A stretch of DNA of 41,909 bases from JAVBKX01 sp031553835 (GTDB lineage Bacteria; Bacteroidota; Bacteroidia; Bacteroidales; Azobacteroidaceae): the NCBI GenBank assembly GCA_031553835.1, contig JAVBKX010000043.1, forward strand, positions 1 through 41,909, read 5' to 3'. Shown piece after piece: positions 26,312 to 34,379 of the stretch. Made by a program: the position numbers and the translations under genes. Every line of letters starts with the position of its first letter. Positions within the stretch are counted from its first letter, which is position 1. Below the pieces are notes generated by a model. The model was given only the letters and a program-made list of their open reading frames with translations. It was not told the DNA's origin and ran no database searches.

Positions 26312-26888
26312 TTTTCTGGCGCATCCAACCGCAGTGATCGATCCCGGTTGTCAGATCGGAGAACACACCAAAATATGGCATTTTTCGCACATCATGCCTG
26401 ATTGTATTATCGGAGATAATTGTAACATCGGACAAAATGTAGTCATTAGCCCTAACGTAAGATTGGGAAACAATGTGAAAGTGCAGAATAATGTGTCTGT
26501 TTACACCGGTGTCATTTGTGAAGAAGATGTATTTCTGGGGCCATCCTGCGTTTTTACCAATGTTATTAATCCGCGCAGTTTCATTGTAAGAAAAGAAGAA
26601 TTCAGAACTACTCTCATTAAAAAGGGTGCAACCATTGGGGCCAATGCCACCATTGTATGTGGCAATACGATTGGCGAATATGCTATGATAGGCGCCGGAA
26701 CTGTTGTAACCAAAAATGTTCCTGCTTACGGTCTGATGGTCGGAAATCCCGGACGACAAATCGGTTGGGTAAGTCGCTGCGGGAATACCTTATCGTTTGA
26801 CGAACAGGGTGTCGCCATTTGTAAAGAATGCGGAGAGAAATACACTATAATTGAAGGCCAATTACAACTTCAGAGCGAGTTAGTATAA
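26304..26888 (+). CDS. Left-handed beta-helix sugar N-acetyltransferase (WbpD/WlbB-like)
   Basis: 194 residues from the ATG at 26304, overlapping the aminotransferase stop by 8 bp. Hexapeptide repeats run from AVIDPGCQIGEHTKIWHF through IIGDNCNIGQNVVISP to GATIGANATIVCGNTIGEY and AMIGAGTVVTKNVP. The usual VGNPGRQIGWVSR end is followed by a short Cys-pair tail (CGN...CKECG), common in this family and possibly metal-binding. It would acetylate the 3-amino group formed by the preceding aminotransferase, giving a diacetylated amino-uronate for surface polysaccharide or O-antigen. Confidence 0.92.
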   Translation: MNNFLAHPTAVIDPGCQIGEHTKIWHFSHIMPDCIIGDNCNIGQNVVISPNVRLGNNVKVQNNVSVYTGVICEEDVFLGPSCVFTNVINPRSFIVRKEEFRTTLIKKGATIGANATIVCGNTIGEYAMIGAGTVVTKNVPAYGLMVGNPGRQIGWVSRCGNTLSFDEQGVAICKECGEKYTIIEGQLQLQSELV

Positions 26889-26908
26889 TAATGAGAGATT
26901 GCTGCTAA

Positions 26909-28129
26909 TCACAAATATCGTTTGGTTAAATACCTTACGGGATAAAAAGCGGCTAAGAAACCGATCAGTAAAACGGTCATTACTATTACTGCAATATCGC
27001 TCCAGGCTACTACAACAGGATAAGCATCGACTACAAAAACTCCGTCCGTGTCGCCCATTTTTAACCAGCCAAAATATTGTTGTCCCATACAGATCGCTAC
27101 GCCAAGTACTATGCCGGATACTGCGCCGACAATGGAAATCATCCAACCTTCAAACAGGAAAATACTGGATATGAGCCGGTCGTTGGCTCCTAAATTGCGT
27201 AAGGTAACCACATCGTTTTTCTTTTCGACAATCAGCATGGTGAGCGAACTGACTACGTTAAACAGGGCGATCACTAAAATAAAGATGAGCATCAGGTAGC
27301 TGATCCATTTTTCCATATTCATCATTTTAAATGATGCTTCCTGTTGTTGGTACTGATTCTTCACCCAATAGGAATTTCCTACTATTTGCTCGATATTTTT
27401 TTGTACATGAGCTAAATTGGCTCCGGGCTTCAGCTTTAATTCCAAAGATGAAATTTCTGTCGAATAATCAAATAGTTGACGGGTTAGTTCAATCGGAACA
27501 ATCATCATCTGGTCATCATATACCGGTTGATTCACCATAAAAATACCGCTGACATAGACATTTTCACGAGAAAAAGAGGAAGATGGATTTAACAGGTTGA
27601 CTTCCGCATTTCGTTTGGGAGCAAAAATTTCTATGGGATCTATAAAGCCGGCATGGATGCCCAACCGGTACGCCAACCCAATGCCGGGAGTACCGAAATT
27701 ATTCACAGCATCTTGCAATTTAAATGTCCCGTCAACCAAAATTGTATCAATGCCTGTAATTTGCTCAAAACTGTCGGAAACTCCTTTCAATGTTGCGGGC
27801 ACCTGATGTCCTTGATATTGAACTAATACATTGTCTTCTATCGCTTCCGAAAATAAGGCGATCGCCTTCATTTTTTTCACTTCCTGAATTTCAGGAGATT
27901 GTCCGTCGAATACTTTGCCTGTGGCAGGCATTATCTTCAATTCAGGATCGAATGCACTGAACATATCCGCTACCATGCCTTTAAATCCATTAAAAACAGA
28001 CAAAGTGCAAACCGTCGCCAACGTAGCTATTGCAACGCCAATGACCGATATCATCGAAATGATATTGATCGCATTGTGTGATTTTTTAGAAAACAGATAT
28101 CGTTTGGCAATGTAAAGTGAGGCATTCAT
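26909..28129 (-). CDS. LolC/LolE-like FtsX-family ABC transporter permease
   Basis: 406 residues. N-terminal cytoplasmic segment NASLYIAKRYLFSKKSHNAI, then membrane helix 1 (about 22-45: NIISMISVIGVAIATLATV), a large periplasmic MacB-like domain (about 50-270), and three C-terminal helices (about 275-400) with the FtsX loop TLRNLGANDRLISSIFLFEG. This is the layout of LolC/E permeases, which extract lipoproteins from the inner membrane. No ATPase gene is adjacent, which is common in Bacteroidota. The start overlaps the end of rbfA by 4 bp (ATGA), so the two are translationally coupled. Confidence 0.9.
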   Translation of the reverse strand: MNASLYIAKRYLFSKKSHNAINIISMISVIGVAIATLATVCTLSVFNGFKGMVADMFSAFDPELKIMPATGKVFDGQSPEIQEVKKMKAIALFSEAIEDNVLVQYQGHQVPATLKGVSDSFEQITGIDTILVDGTFKLQDAVNNFGTPGIGLAYRLGIHAGFIDPIEIFAPKRNAEVNLLNPSSSFSRENVYVSGIFMVNQPVYDDQMMIVPIELTRQLFDYSTEISSLELKLKPGANLAHVQKNIEQIVGNSYWVKNQYQQQEASFKMMNMEKWISYLMLIFILVIALFNVVSSLTMLIVEKKNDVVTLRNLGANDRLISSIFLFEGWMISIVGAVSGIVLGVAICMGQQYFGWLKMGDTDGVFVVDAYPVVVAWSDIAVIVMTVLLIGFLAAFYPVRYLTKRYL

Positions 28130-28461
28130 TTCCTGAGCAGGTTGTCTATATTTTCAAGATAATCGATTGTCTCATCCAAAAAGAATATCAGTTCCGGAAC
28201 TTTCCGTAATTGATTCCGTACTTTCTGACCTAATTCAAAACGAATGGCCTTGGTATTAGCCTTGATCGCTTCGATAATTTCAGGGCCTTTAGCTGAAGGA
28301 AATATGCTTAAATAAACTTTAGCAATTCCTAAATCAGGGCTGACACGTACTTCGCTGACCGATACCAACACGCCTTGCATCTGCTTGGTCTGAAGCAGAA
28401 AAATATCGCCTAAATCTTTCTGAATCTGGCGTTCTATCTTTTGTTGTCGTTTCGTTTCCAT
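28126..28461 (-). CDS. rbfA: Ribosome-binding factor A
   Basis: 111 residues. RbfA is a KH-like factor needed for 30S subunit maturation and 16S 5'-end processing. The sequence starts TKRQQKIERQIQKDLGDIF, continues VSVSEVRVSPDLGIAKVYLS, and ends with the family's LRKVPELIFFLDETIDY. The length is normal. It is followed without a gap by the LolC/E-like permease, a linkage often seen in Bacteroidota. Confidence 0.95.
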   Translation of the reverse strand: METKRQQKIERQIQKDLGDIFLLQTKQMQGVLVSVSEVRVSPDLGIAKVYLSIFPSAKGPEIIEAIKANTKAIRFELGQKVRNQLRKVPELIFFLDETIDYLENIDNLLRK

Positions 28462-28475
28462 TTTATTTATTTTGA

Positions 28476-28544
28476 ACTACACAGGCACATAGGACACATA
28501 GAAGTTTTAGTTAAAAAATATTGTGTTCTGTGTGCCTGTGTGGT
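28476..28544. repeat. Intercistronic imperfect inverted repeat (24-bp arms)
   Basis: Arms 28476-28499 and 28521-28544 pair at 20 of 24 positions around a 21-nt AT-rich loop. The arms are made of ACACAGG/ACACATAG-like words. It starts 4 bp beyond the O-methyltransferase stop (28549) and ends 14 bp before the rbfA start. The build is like that of the repeats at 2649 and 4676, but the sequence is unrelated. Confidence 0.75.
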
Positions 28545-28548
28545 AATT

Positions 28549-29190
28549 TCATTTTTTATACATTATCGTCAAGCCATCGCGCACCGGTAAAATGACTTTT
28601 TCTATTCGTTGATCGGCCGCAATTTTATCATTAAATTGCAATATTCCTGCTGTTTGTGCATCAGAATATAAGGATTCTTCCAATACTTTTCCATCCCATA
28701 AAGTATTATCAGCCACAATAATACCTCCCGGATTCACTTGGTCGAAAACCAAATCGTAATATTCGGAATACAACCGTTTGTCTGCATCAATAAATACAAA
28801 ATCAAACAGGATATCCAGCCTCGGTATAATTTCCATCGCATCACCGATATGAAGATGGATTTTTTTTCTTGACTCCGATTGATTCAGGTGTTTAAGAATA
28901 AAATCTTCCAATTCGTCATTTATTTCAATCGTATGAACCTCTGCATCGTCGCCTGCTCCTTCTGCCAGACATAAGGTGGCGTAGCCGGTATATGTTCCTA
29001 TTTCTAAAATAGTTTTCGGACGGCACATCCGGCAAAGCATTTTCAAAATACGTCCTTGTAAATGACCGGAAAGCATTCGGGGGCGAAGAAGATTCACATG
29101 AGCATCCCGATTCAATGCAGCAAGCAACTCCCCTTCCGCATCTATATGATCGAGGATATATTGTTCTATATTTTCTTCCGTTCCGCCCAT
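28549..29190 (-). CDS. Class I SAM-dependent O-methyltransferase (family 3)
   Basis: 213 residues. The Rossmann methyltransferase motif I is TILEIGTYTGYATLCLAEG; the acidic motif after strand 2 is HTIEINDE; motif IV is FDFVFIDADKRLYSEYYD with the metal-binding Asp; and GGIIVADNTLWDGKV follows. This is the caffeoyl-CoA/catechol O-methyltransferase-like family. The substrate is unknown. The gene lies 5 bp after pyruvate kinase on the same strand and is probably cotranscribed with it. Confidence 0.94.
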   Translation of the reverse strand: MGGTEENIEQYILDHIDAEGELLAALNRDAHVNLLRPRMLSGHLQGRILKMLCRMCRPKTILEIGTYTGYATLCLAEGAGDDAEVHTIEINDELEDFILKHLNQSESRKKIHLHIGDAMEIIPRLDILFDFVFIDADKRLYSEYYDLVFDQVNPGGIIVADNTLWDGKVLEESLYSDAQTAGILQFNDKIAADQRIEKVILPVRDGLTIMYKK

Positions 29191-29195
29191 CTAAC

Positions 29196-30680
29196 TTATT
29201 TATTTCGCCCTTTTTTATTGCCGGAATCCTGACTGTTGAAATTAATCGGAATAAATTGTTGCGAAGCGCTCAATACTTTTCCAACATTATTGATTTCAAG
29301 GAATGATGTACCGCCTCCTTCTCCGAAGCTACCGCTTAAGTAGGCAAACATATCACTCCGGCTGATAAATCCTTCGCGTATCAATTGGTTGAGGGCATTG
29401 AGAAAATATTCTTTAGCGCTGTCTTTCTCTTTCTGATAAACCGCCCATACTCCATAAGAAAGCGATAATTCCCGGGTTGTGCGATCTTTATAACAAATAG
29501 CATACACCGGCGCCTTACCACGGAATGCAGCCAGGTAGCGGGCGGTTCTTCCCGTATAACTATCTGTAATAATTGCTTTTACATGTAATTTTGAGCATGT
29601 CTTCACTGCCTGTTTCGACAAAAAGGAAGTAACATCCAGATCGTCATTGGGCATCGGCACCCGGATATCGTTTTCGGTTAGTTTAGTTTTTTCCGCTTCG
29701 CGAGCTACACGGGTCATTGTTCTCACAGCCTCTACCGGATATTTTCCGTAAGCTGTTTCACCACTCAACATCAAAGCATCGGTACGATAATAAATGGCAT
29801 TCGCAATGTCGGTTACTTCAGCCCGGGTCGGACGGGGATTATTGATCATGGAATGTAGCATTTGCGTTGCTACAATAACCGGTTTTTTCACCGCTACACA
29901 CTTGCGGATCAGCACCCGTTGTAAACCCGGAATTTTTTCCTGCGGCACTTCAATTCCCAAATCACCGCGGGCAATCATAATACCGTAAGCCACTTCCAGA
30001 ATCTCATCGATATTATCCACTCCTTCCTGATTCTCAATTTTGGCAATAATCTTGATCGGACTGTTATGATCATCCAAAATTCTCTGGATATCAAGCACAT
30101 CCTGCCTGCTCCTGACAAAGGAATGGGCTATAAAATCAATTTTTTTCTCTATGGCATAATGAATATTCCGGATGTCTTTTTCGGTAAGCGATGGAAGATT
30201 GATTCTCACTCCGGGTATATTCACACTTTTCCGGCTGCTTAATGTCGCCTCATTCAGGACTTCGGCAATCAGTTCGCCCGGTTTTTTATCGATTATTTTA
30301 AGTTCCAAGTCGCCGTCATCAATTAAAATCAGACTACCGATATTTAGTTCTTCAGCAAATTTTTTATAGTTGACAAAAATGCATTCCCTGGAGGTGACGC
30401 CTTCCACATTACCTTTGATGCTTACTTTATCTCCCGTTTTAAATTCAATCGGATGTTCAACCACCGTTGTCCTCACTTCCGGACCTTTGGTGTCCATTAG
30501 TATTCCAATCCGGTCGGAAACCTGACGCACATTATCCACAATCATATCAAATCCGCACTGGTCCAAATGAGCAGAATTCATTCTTACAACATTCATTCCG
30601 GCATTGAAAAGCTCGGTCAGAAACGGGACATCACAACGTTTATCCGATATGGTTGCTACAATTTTGGTTTGTTTTAACAT
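29196..30680 (-). CDS. pyk: Pyruvate kinase
   Basis: 494 residues. It catalyses phosphoenolpyruvate plus ADP to pyruvate plus ATP. The family landmarks are TKIVATISDKR, NAGMNVVRMNSAHL, LMDTKGPEVRT, IIAKIENQEGVDNIDEI with the catalytic Lys, MIARGDLGIEVP, and the signature region ATQMLHSMINNPRPTRAEV. The B-domain lies at about 70-165. The C-terminal allosteric domain covers about 345-475. The final residues (DSGNKKGRNK) form a short charged tail. No clear TAnnTTTG lies in the AT-rich 74-bp gap upstream. Confidence 0.97.
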   Translation of the reverse strand: MLKQTKIVATISDKRCDVPFLTELFNAGMNVVRMNSAHLDQCGFDMIVDNVRQVSDRIGILMDTKGPEVRTTVVEHPIEFKTGDKVSIKGNVEGVTSRECIFVNYKKFAEELNIGSLILIDDGDLELKIIDKKPGELIAEVLNEATLSSRKSVNIPGVRINLPSLTEKDIRNIHYAIEKKIDFIAHSFVRSRQDVLDIQRILDDHNSPIKIIAKIENQEGVDNIDEILEVAYGIMIARGDLGIEVPQEKIPGLQRVLIRKCVAVKKPVIVATQMLHSMINNPRPTRAEVTDIANAIYYRTDALMLSGETAYGKYPVEAVRTMTRVAREAEKTKLTENDIRVPMPNDDLDVTSFLSKQAVKTCSKLHVKAIITDSYTGRTARYLAAFRGKAPVYAICYKDRTTRELSLSYGVWAVYQKEKDSAKEYFLNALNQLIREGFISRSDMFAYLSGSFGEGGGTSFLEINNVGKVLSASQQFIPINFNSQDSGNKKGRNK

Positions 30681-30754
30681 AGTTTATATATTATATAAAT
30701 GAAAAAAATGAAAAGATGATAGACATTGAACCCGTATTACTTTCATTGTCTCCA

Positions 30755-31177
30755 TTATTTCATTTTCAAAATAGCCTCTACTGCCAGCCTGTACGAATCC
30801 ATTCCAAATCCCGCGATAACCCCCTGGCATGCAGGCGCCAACAGGGATTGGTGACGAAACGATTCGCGAGCATATACATTGGAAATATGGACTTCCACGA
30901 CCGGAGCCGTCACTGATTTTATCGCATCATGAATGGCTACAGACGTATGAGTGTATCCTCCTGCATTCAAAATAATACCATCATACACAAACCCGGTTGC
31001 ATGGATTTTATCAATCAGCTCCCCTTCGATATTGGACTGGAAATAATCGAAAGAAATCTCCGGATACTGATTTTGTAATGAGGAAAAATACGATTCGAAT
31101 GAAGCCGCCCCATACACATCCGGCTCACGTTGGCCTAATAAATTGAGGTTAGGTCCGTTTATTATTTGAATTTTCAT
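30755..31177 (-). CDS. aroQ: Type II 3-dehydroquinate dehydratase
   Basis: 140 residues from the ATG at 31177; a farther ATG at 31249 would add 24 residues with no family match and would lie upstream of the -7 box. It catalyses the dehydration of 3-dehydroquinate in the shikimate pathway. Motifs are IINGPNLNLLGQREPDVYG with the catalytic Tyr, LNAGGYTHTSVAIHDAI and VEVHISNVYARESFRHQS. The normal length for the dodecameric type II enzyme is about 140-150. It is divergent from xerD. Confidence 0.96.
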   Translation of the reverse strand: MKIQIINGPNLNLLGQREPDVYGAASFESYFSSLQNQYPEISFDYFQSNIEGELIDKIHATGFVYDGIILNAGGYTHTSVAIHDAIKSVTAPVVEVHISNVYARESFRHQSLLAPACQGVIAGFGMDSYRLAVEAILKMK

Positions 31178-31196
31178 CCTTATCGAGACAATTTTA

Positions 31197-31237
31197 TACC
31201 TTTGTGAGGGTATTGATGATTTCAAGCTACAAAAGTA
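31197..31237. promoter_or_regulatory. Overlapping divergent promoters of aroQ and xerD
   Basis: Plus-strand TACCTTTG at 31197-31204 fits the xerD -7 box. Minus-strand TACTTTTG at 31237-31230 fits the aroQ -7 box. The two boxes face each other 25 bp apart, so the predicted start sites lie between them and both polymerases would compete for the same DNA. Confidence 0.6.
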
Positions 31238-31268
31238 ATTATTATTCATTTATCCGGCAATTAAAAAT

Positions 31269-32192
31269 ATGGCAAAGCTTAACGACAGTAACATTGTTTC
31301 TGCTTATTATACACATCTGCTGTTGGAAAAATCACTTTCCAAAAACACTATTGAAGCTTATATGCAGGATTTGGAAAAATTATTGTCCTACCTTCAGGAT
31401 GGAGAAAAAAAACCGCAGGATGTGGCGCTCGAAGATTTGCAACAGTTTATCGCCCAATTATGTGATCTTGGCATTAATGCTCGTTCCCAAGCGCGTATCA
31501 TTTCAGGAATCAAATCATTTTTTCACTTTTTAGTATTGGAAGAATGGATTGAAAATGATCCGACCGAAATACTCGAATCCCCGAAAATCGGCATGAAACT
31601 ACCTGAAGTACTGACTGTTACCGAAATCAACGACATCATCGGAGCATTGGATTTATCCGTTCCTGAAGGACAACGCAATAAAGCCATTCTTGAAACATTG
31701 TACAGTTGCGGCCTCCGGGTTTCGGAACTGACTTCCCTGCGTATTTCCGACTTATATTTGGATGAAGGATTTATTCGAGTAGAAGGAAAAGGCAGCAAAC
31801 AGCGGTTGGTTCCCATTTCACCTGTGGCTATCAAGGAAATAAAATTGTACATGCCCGACCGGAACCGTCTGAATAATATCAAAAAAGAATTTGAAAACAC
31901 CTTGTTTCTTAGCCGTCGAGGAACGGCCCTCTCCCGCATCATGGTTTTCCATATTATTAAGGAATATACAGAAAAAGCCGGTATTCGAAAAACTGTAAGC
32001 CCGCACACTTTCCGTCATTCTTTTGCCACCCACCTGCTCGAACGGGGCGCCAACCTCCGGGCGATACAGCAAATGTTGGGTCATGAAAAAATAGCTACTA
32101 CAGAAATTTACACACATCTTGATCGCGATTTTTTAAGAAGCGAAATTTTAGAACATCATCCGAGGAATAAGAGACCGGAAAACAACCTGTAA
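31269..32192 (+). CDS. xerD: Tyrosine recombinase XerD
   Basis: 307 residues. An N-terminal SAM-like core-binding domain (about 10-95: YYTHLLLEKSLSKNTIEAYMQD) is followed by the catalytic domain with the family's active-site residues: Arg in SCGLRVSELTSL, Lys in VEGKGSKQRLVPI, His/Arg in SPHTFRHSFATHLL, His in MLGHEKIATTE and Tyr in IYTHLD. It resolves chromosome dimers at dif with its partner XerC. There are no mobile-element features around it, so it is the housekeeping copy and not an integrase. Confidence 0.95.
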   Translation: MAKLNDSNIVSAYYTHLLLEKSLSKNTIEAYMQDLEKLLSYLQDGEKKPQDVALEDLQQFIAQLCDLGINARSQARIISGIKSFFHFLVLEEWIENDPTEILESPKIGMKLPEVLTVTEINDIIGALDLSVPEGQRNKAILETLYSCGLRVSELTSLRISDLYLDEGFIRVEGKGSKQRLVPISPVAIKEIKLYMPDRNRLNNIKKEFENTLFLSRRGTALSRIMVFHIIKEYTEKAGIRKTVSPHTFRHSFATHLLERGANLRAIQQMLGHEKIATTEIYTHLDRDFLRSEILEHHPRNKRPENNL

Positions 32193-32253
32193 CATACCGG
32201 TATAATTTTTGATATTTTGCACATCATCCCTTTATTAACTAAAAAATTTCGCG

Positions 32254-32261
32254 TACTTTTG
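32254..32261 (+). promoter_or_regulatory. -7 box (TACTTTTG) before the SGNH membrane protein
   Basis: TACTTTTG matches TAnnTTTG and ends 13 bp before the ATG at 32275, implying a very short leader. No convincing -33 TTG is seen. Confidence 0.5.
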
Positions 32262-32274
32262 CGGTTTAATTCGA

Positions 32275-33549
32275 ATGAAGAATATGTCATTAAAAATTTA
32301 TTTTGCCAAACTCAAAATTATTTTGCAGGCTCAAATTGGAGTGTATTTTGCTTTATCCCTGTTATCTTTAATATACATTCTGTGGATTACCTCACAATCA
32401 TTCTTTACTTTTTTAACCCACAAGGTTGCCATTGATTGGGTTTTGATGGGTTTGTTTGCCCTATTTATGCTCACCTTTATCCTTCAAAGCCTCTTATTAC
32501 AAAAAAAATGTTATCCTCTGTTTCTTTGCAGAGTATTAATCGTTTTTTTGATAGGTTGTCAATTCGCCCGGCCCTTGTACAAACTTATGTACATACGTAT
32601 GCATGAGGGTGGGGAGGCGTATGCGGGACCTGATGAAGTTCTTGGCAGTCGCTTAAGACCCAATTTGCAGAATGCTAAGCATTGGCAAATACTGGGAAAA
32701 GACACATTATATAATATTTGCTTTTCTTCCGACCAGTTTAGCCGCAGGATCCCGGATGATGGTTTTATGAAGACACATCCAATGAACGAGCATCATCCCG
32801 ATAAACATGCCTTGTTTTTTGGCTGTTCATTTACCTTTGGACAAGGCATAATGTATTCTTCTACTTTTCCATATTTATTTGAGGCATCGAATCCTCATTA
32901 TAAGTCATACAATTATGGCGCAGGTGGGTATGGGCCACATCAAATTGCGTTACTTTTTGACAAACGGGTTAACACTGTCAATTCAGAATCCGTAAAAGAA
33001 CCGGATGGCTTTGCTTTATATACTTTTATTGATGACCATCTAAACCGGGTATATGGTTCAAGCATATATCTCAGATGGTCTCCTCCAACACCTCTTAACG
33101 TACATGTTGAGAATGACTCTTTAATCGTAGAAGAATGGCCTGAAAAACAATTAATGAAAGCCAGCTTCTTGAATGATATGGCTTTGTTACGATTCTTTGA
33201 CTATGCATTTTATGCTCCCGACACCGAAGATTTTTATAAACGTTTTGCTGATATTATTAATTATACGGCCAAAAAATACTGGAAAGTTAAACCCGGTGGA
33301 CGTTTTTACGTGGGAATTTATCCAGGATATAGTGTTTTCTTAAATTGGACTAAATATCTCAATGAGAAAATTATAGTATTAAATGTGGATGCCCCTGCTG
33401 ACTTTGCTGAAAATCCGAATAAATATATGCTGTATAATGATGGGCATCCGTCACATAATATCAACGTTTATTATGTAAATGAGATTACTAAACAGATGCA
33501 AAAATATGAATCCGGATTAGGACCGCTCGCTCCTCTTGAAGGAGAATAG
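32275..33549 (+). CDS. Membrane-anchored SGNH/GDSL-like hydrolase or acyltransferase
   Basis: 424 residues. Three hydrophobic helices in the first 110 residues (YFALSLLSLIYILWI, DWVLMGLFALFMLTFILQ, FLCRVLIVFLIGCQF) anchor an extracytoplasmic domain of about 300 residues. SGNH blocks are recognisable: LFFGCSFTFGQG (nucleophile Ser, block I), YNYGAGGYGPHQ (Gly/Asn block) and YNDGHPSHNIN near the end (catalytic Asp-x-His). Such proteins commonly hydrolyse or transfer acyl groups on cell-surface glycans. The neighbours (xerD, surE) give no functional clue. An alternative start at the ATG at 32284 would be three residues shorter. Confidence 0.78.
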   Translation: MKNMSLKIYFAKLKIILQAQIGVYFALSLLSLIYILWITSQSFFTFLTHKVAIDWVLMGLFALFMLTFILQSLLLQKKCYPLFLCRVLIVFLIGCQFARPLYKLMYIRMHEGGEAYAGPDEVLGSRLRPNLQNAKHWQILGKDTLYNICFSSDQFSRRIPDDGFMKTHPMNEHHPDKHALFFGCSFTFGQGIMYSSTFPYLFEASNPHYKSYNYGAGGYGPHQIALLFDKRVNTVNSESVKEPDGFALYTFIDDHLNRVYGSSIYLRWSPPTPLNVHVENDSLIVEEWPEKQLMKASFLNDMALLRFFDYAFYAPDTEDFYKRFADIINYTAKKYWKVKPGGRFYVGIYPGYSVFLNWTKYLNEKIIVLNVDAPADFAENPNKYMLYNDGHPSHNINVYYVNEITKQMQKYESGLGPLAPLEGE

Positions 33550-33576
33550 TTTTTTGCAGATTAAGGTTACAACATT

Positions 33577-34347
33577 ATGAATTTAAATCATAAACCGCTC
33601 ATTCTTATTACCAACGATGATGGAATTCAGGCTAAAGGAATCCGTTCGTTAATAGAAGCTGTCAGACCATTAGGAGAAATCATTGTATTAGCACCTGACG
33701 GAGCTCGCTCGGGAATGTCGAGCGCCATCACTTCCATAATGCCTATCCGGCTCTCTATTACACACATGGAAGACGGATTGATTGAATACGCCTGTACGGG
33801 AACCCCTGTGGATTGTGTAAAACTGGCTATGAATGAGATCCTCGATCGCAAACCCGATCTAATTATTTCGGGGATCAATCATGGTTCTAATTCTGCTATC
33901 TGCATCATTTATTCAGGAACAATGGGTGCAGCGTTGGAAGGATGTATTTTCGGAGTGCCTTCTTTTGGAATTTCTTTGGCCGGAGGAAAACATAACGACG
34001 ATTTTACCAATGCTTCCCGGTATGCCTATCTAATCGCTTCGCAAATTTTAGAAGAGGGACTGCCTCCACATGTTTGTCTCAATGTCAACGTCCCCTATAT
34101 GTCCGAAATCAAAGGCATGAAAGTCTGTAGCCAAACAAAAGGACAATGGACCGGAGAATTTCTGAAGACACAGGATCAAAACGGAAAAGATATTTATTGG
34201 CTTACCGGAGAATTCCATAATGCCCAACCCAATGATATGACTACCGACGAATGGGCGTTAAAAAACGGCTATGTATCTGTCGTTCCCTGCACGGTTGATA
34301 TGACTTCATACAAAACCATCGCTCAACTAAAACATTGGGAGAATTAA
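33577..34347 (+). CDS. surE: 5'/3'-nucleotidase SurE
   Basis: 256 residues. SurE is a metal-dependent nucleoside monophosphatase of stress survival. The metal-binding N-terminus ILITNDDGIQAKGIRSL is clear, followed by VLAPDGARSGMSSAIT, CTGTPVDCVKLAM, PDLIISGINHGSNSA and IYSGTMGAALEG, all family hallmarks. It is 27 bp after the SGNH gene and probably cotranscribed with it. Confidence 0.97.
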   Translation: MNLNHKPLILITNDDGIQAKGIRSLIEAVRPLGEIIVLAPDGARSGMSSAITSIMPIRLSITHMEDGLIEYACTGTPVDCVKLAMNEILDRKPDLIISGINHGSNSAICIIYSGTMGAALEGCIFGVPSFGISLAGGKHNDDFTNASRYAYLIASQILEEGLPPHVCLNVNVPYMSEIKGMKVCSQTKGQWTGEFLKTQDQNGKDIYWLTGEFHNAQPNDMTTDEWALKNGYVSVVPCTVDMTSYKTIAQLKHWEN

Positions 34348-34365
34348 TTTTCGAAGTAAATTGAG

Positions 34366-34373
34366 TACCTTTG
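34366..34373 (+). promoter_or_regulatory. -7 box (TACCTTTG) of the DUF4294 gene
   Basis: TACCTTTG ends only 6 bp before the ATG at 34380. Transcription should start at or next to the A of the start codon, so the mRNA would be leaderless or nearly so. Confidence 0.55.
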
Positions 34374-34379
34374 TATATT

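Noticed and set aside
31178..31249. Longer AroQ starting at 31249
   Set aside because: The extra 24 residues precede the invariant enzyme N-terminus and lie upstream of the -7 box at 31230-31237.
31269..32192. Tyrosine recombinase as integrase of a mobile island
   Set aside because: It has the length and motifs of housekeeping XerD and is surrounded by core genes without attachment repeats.
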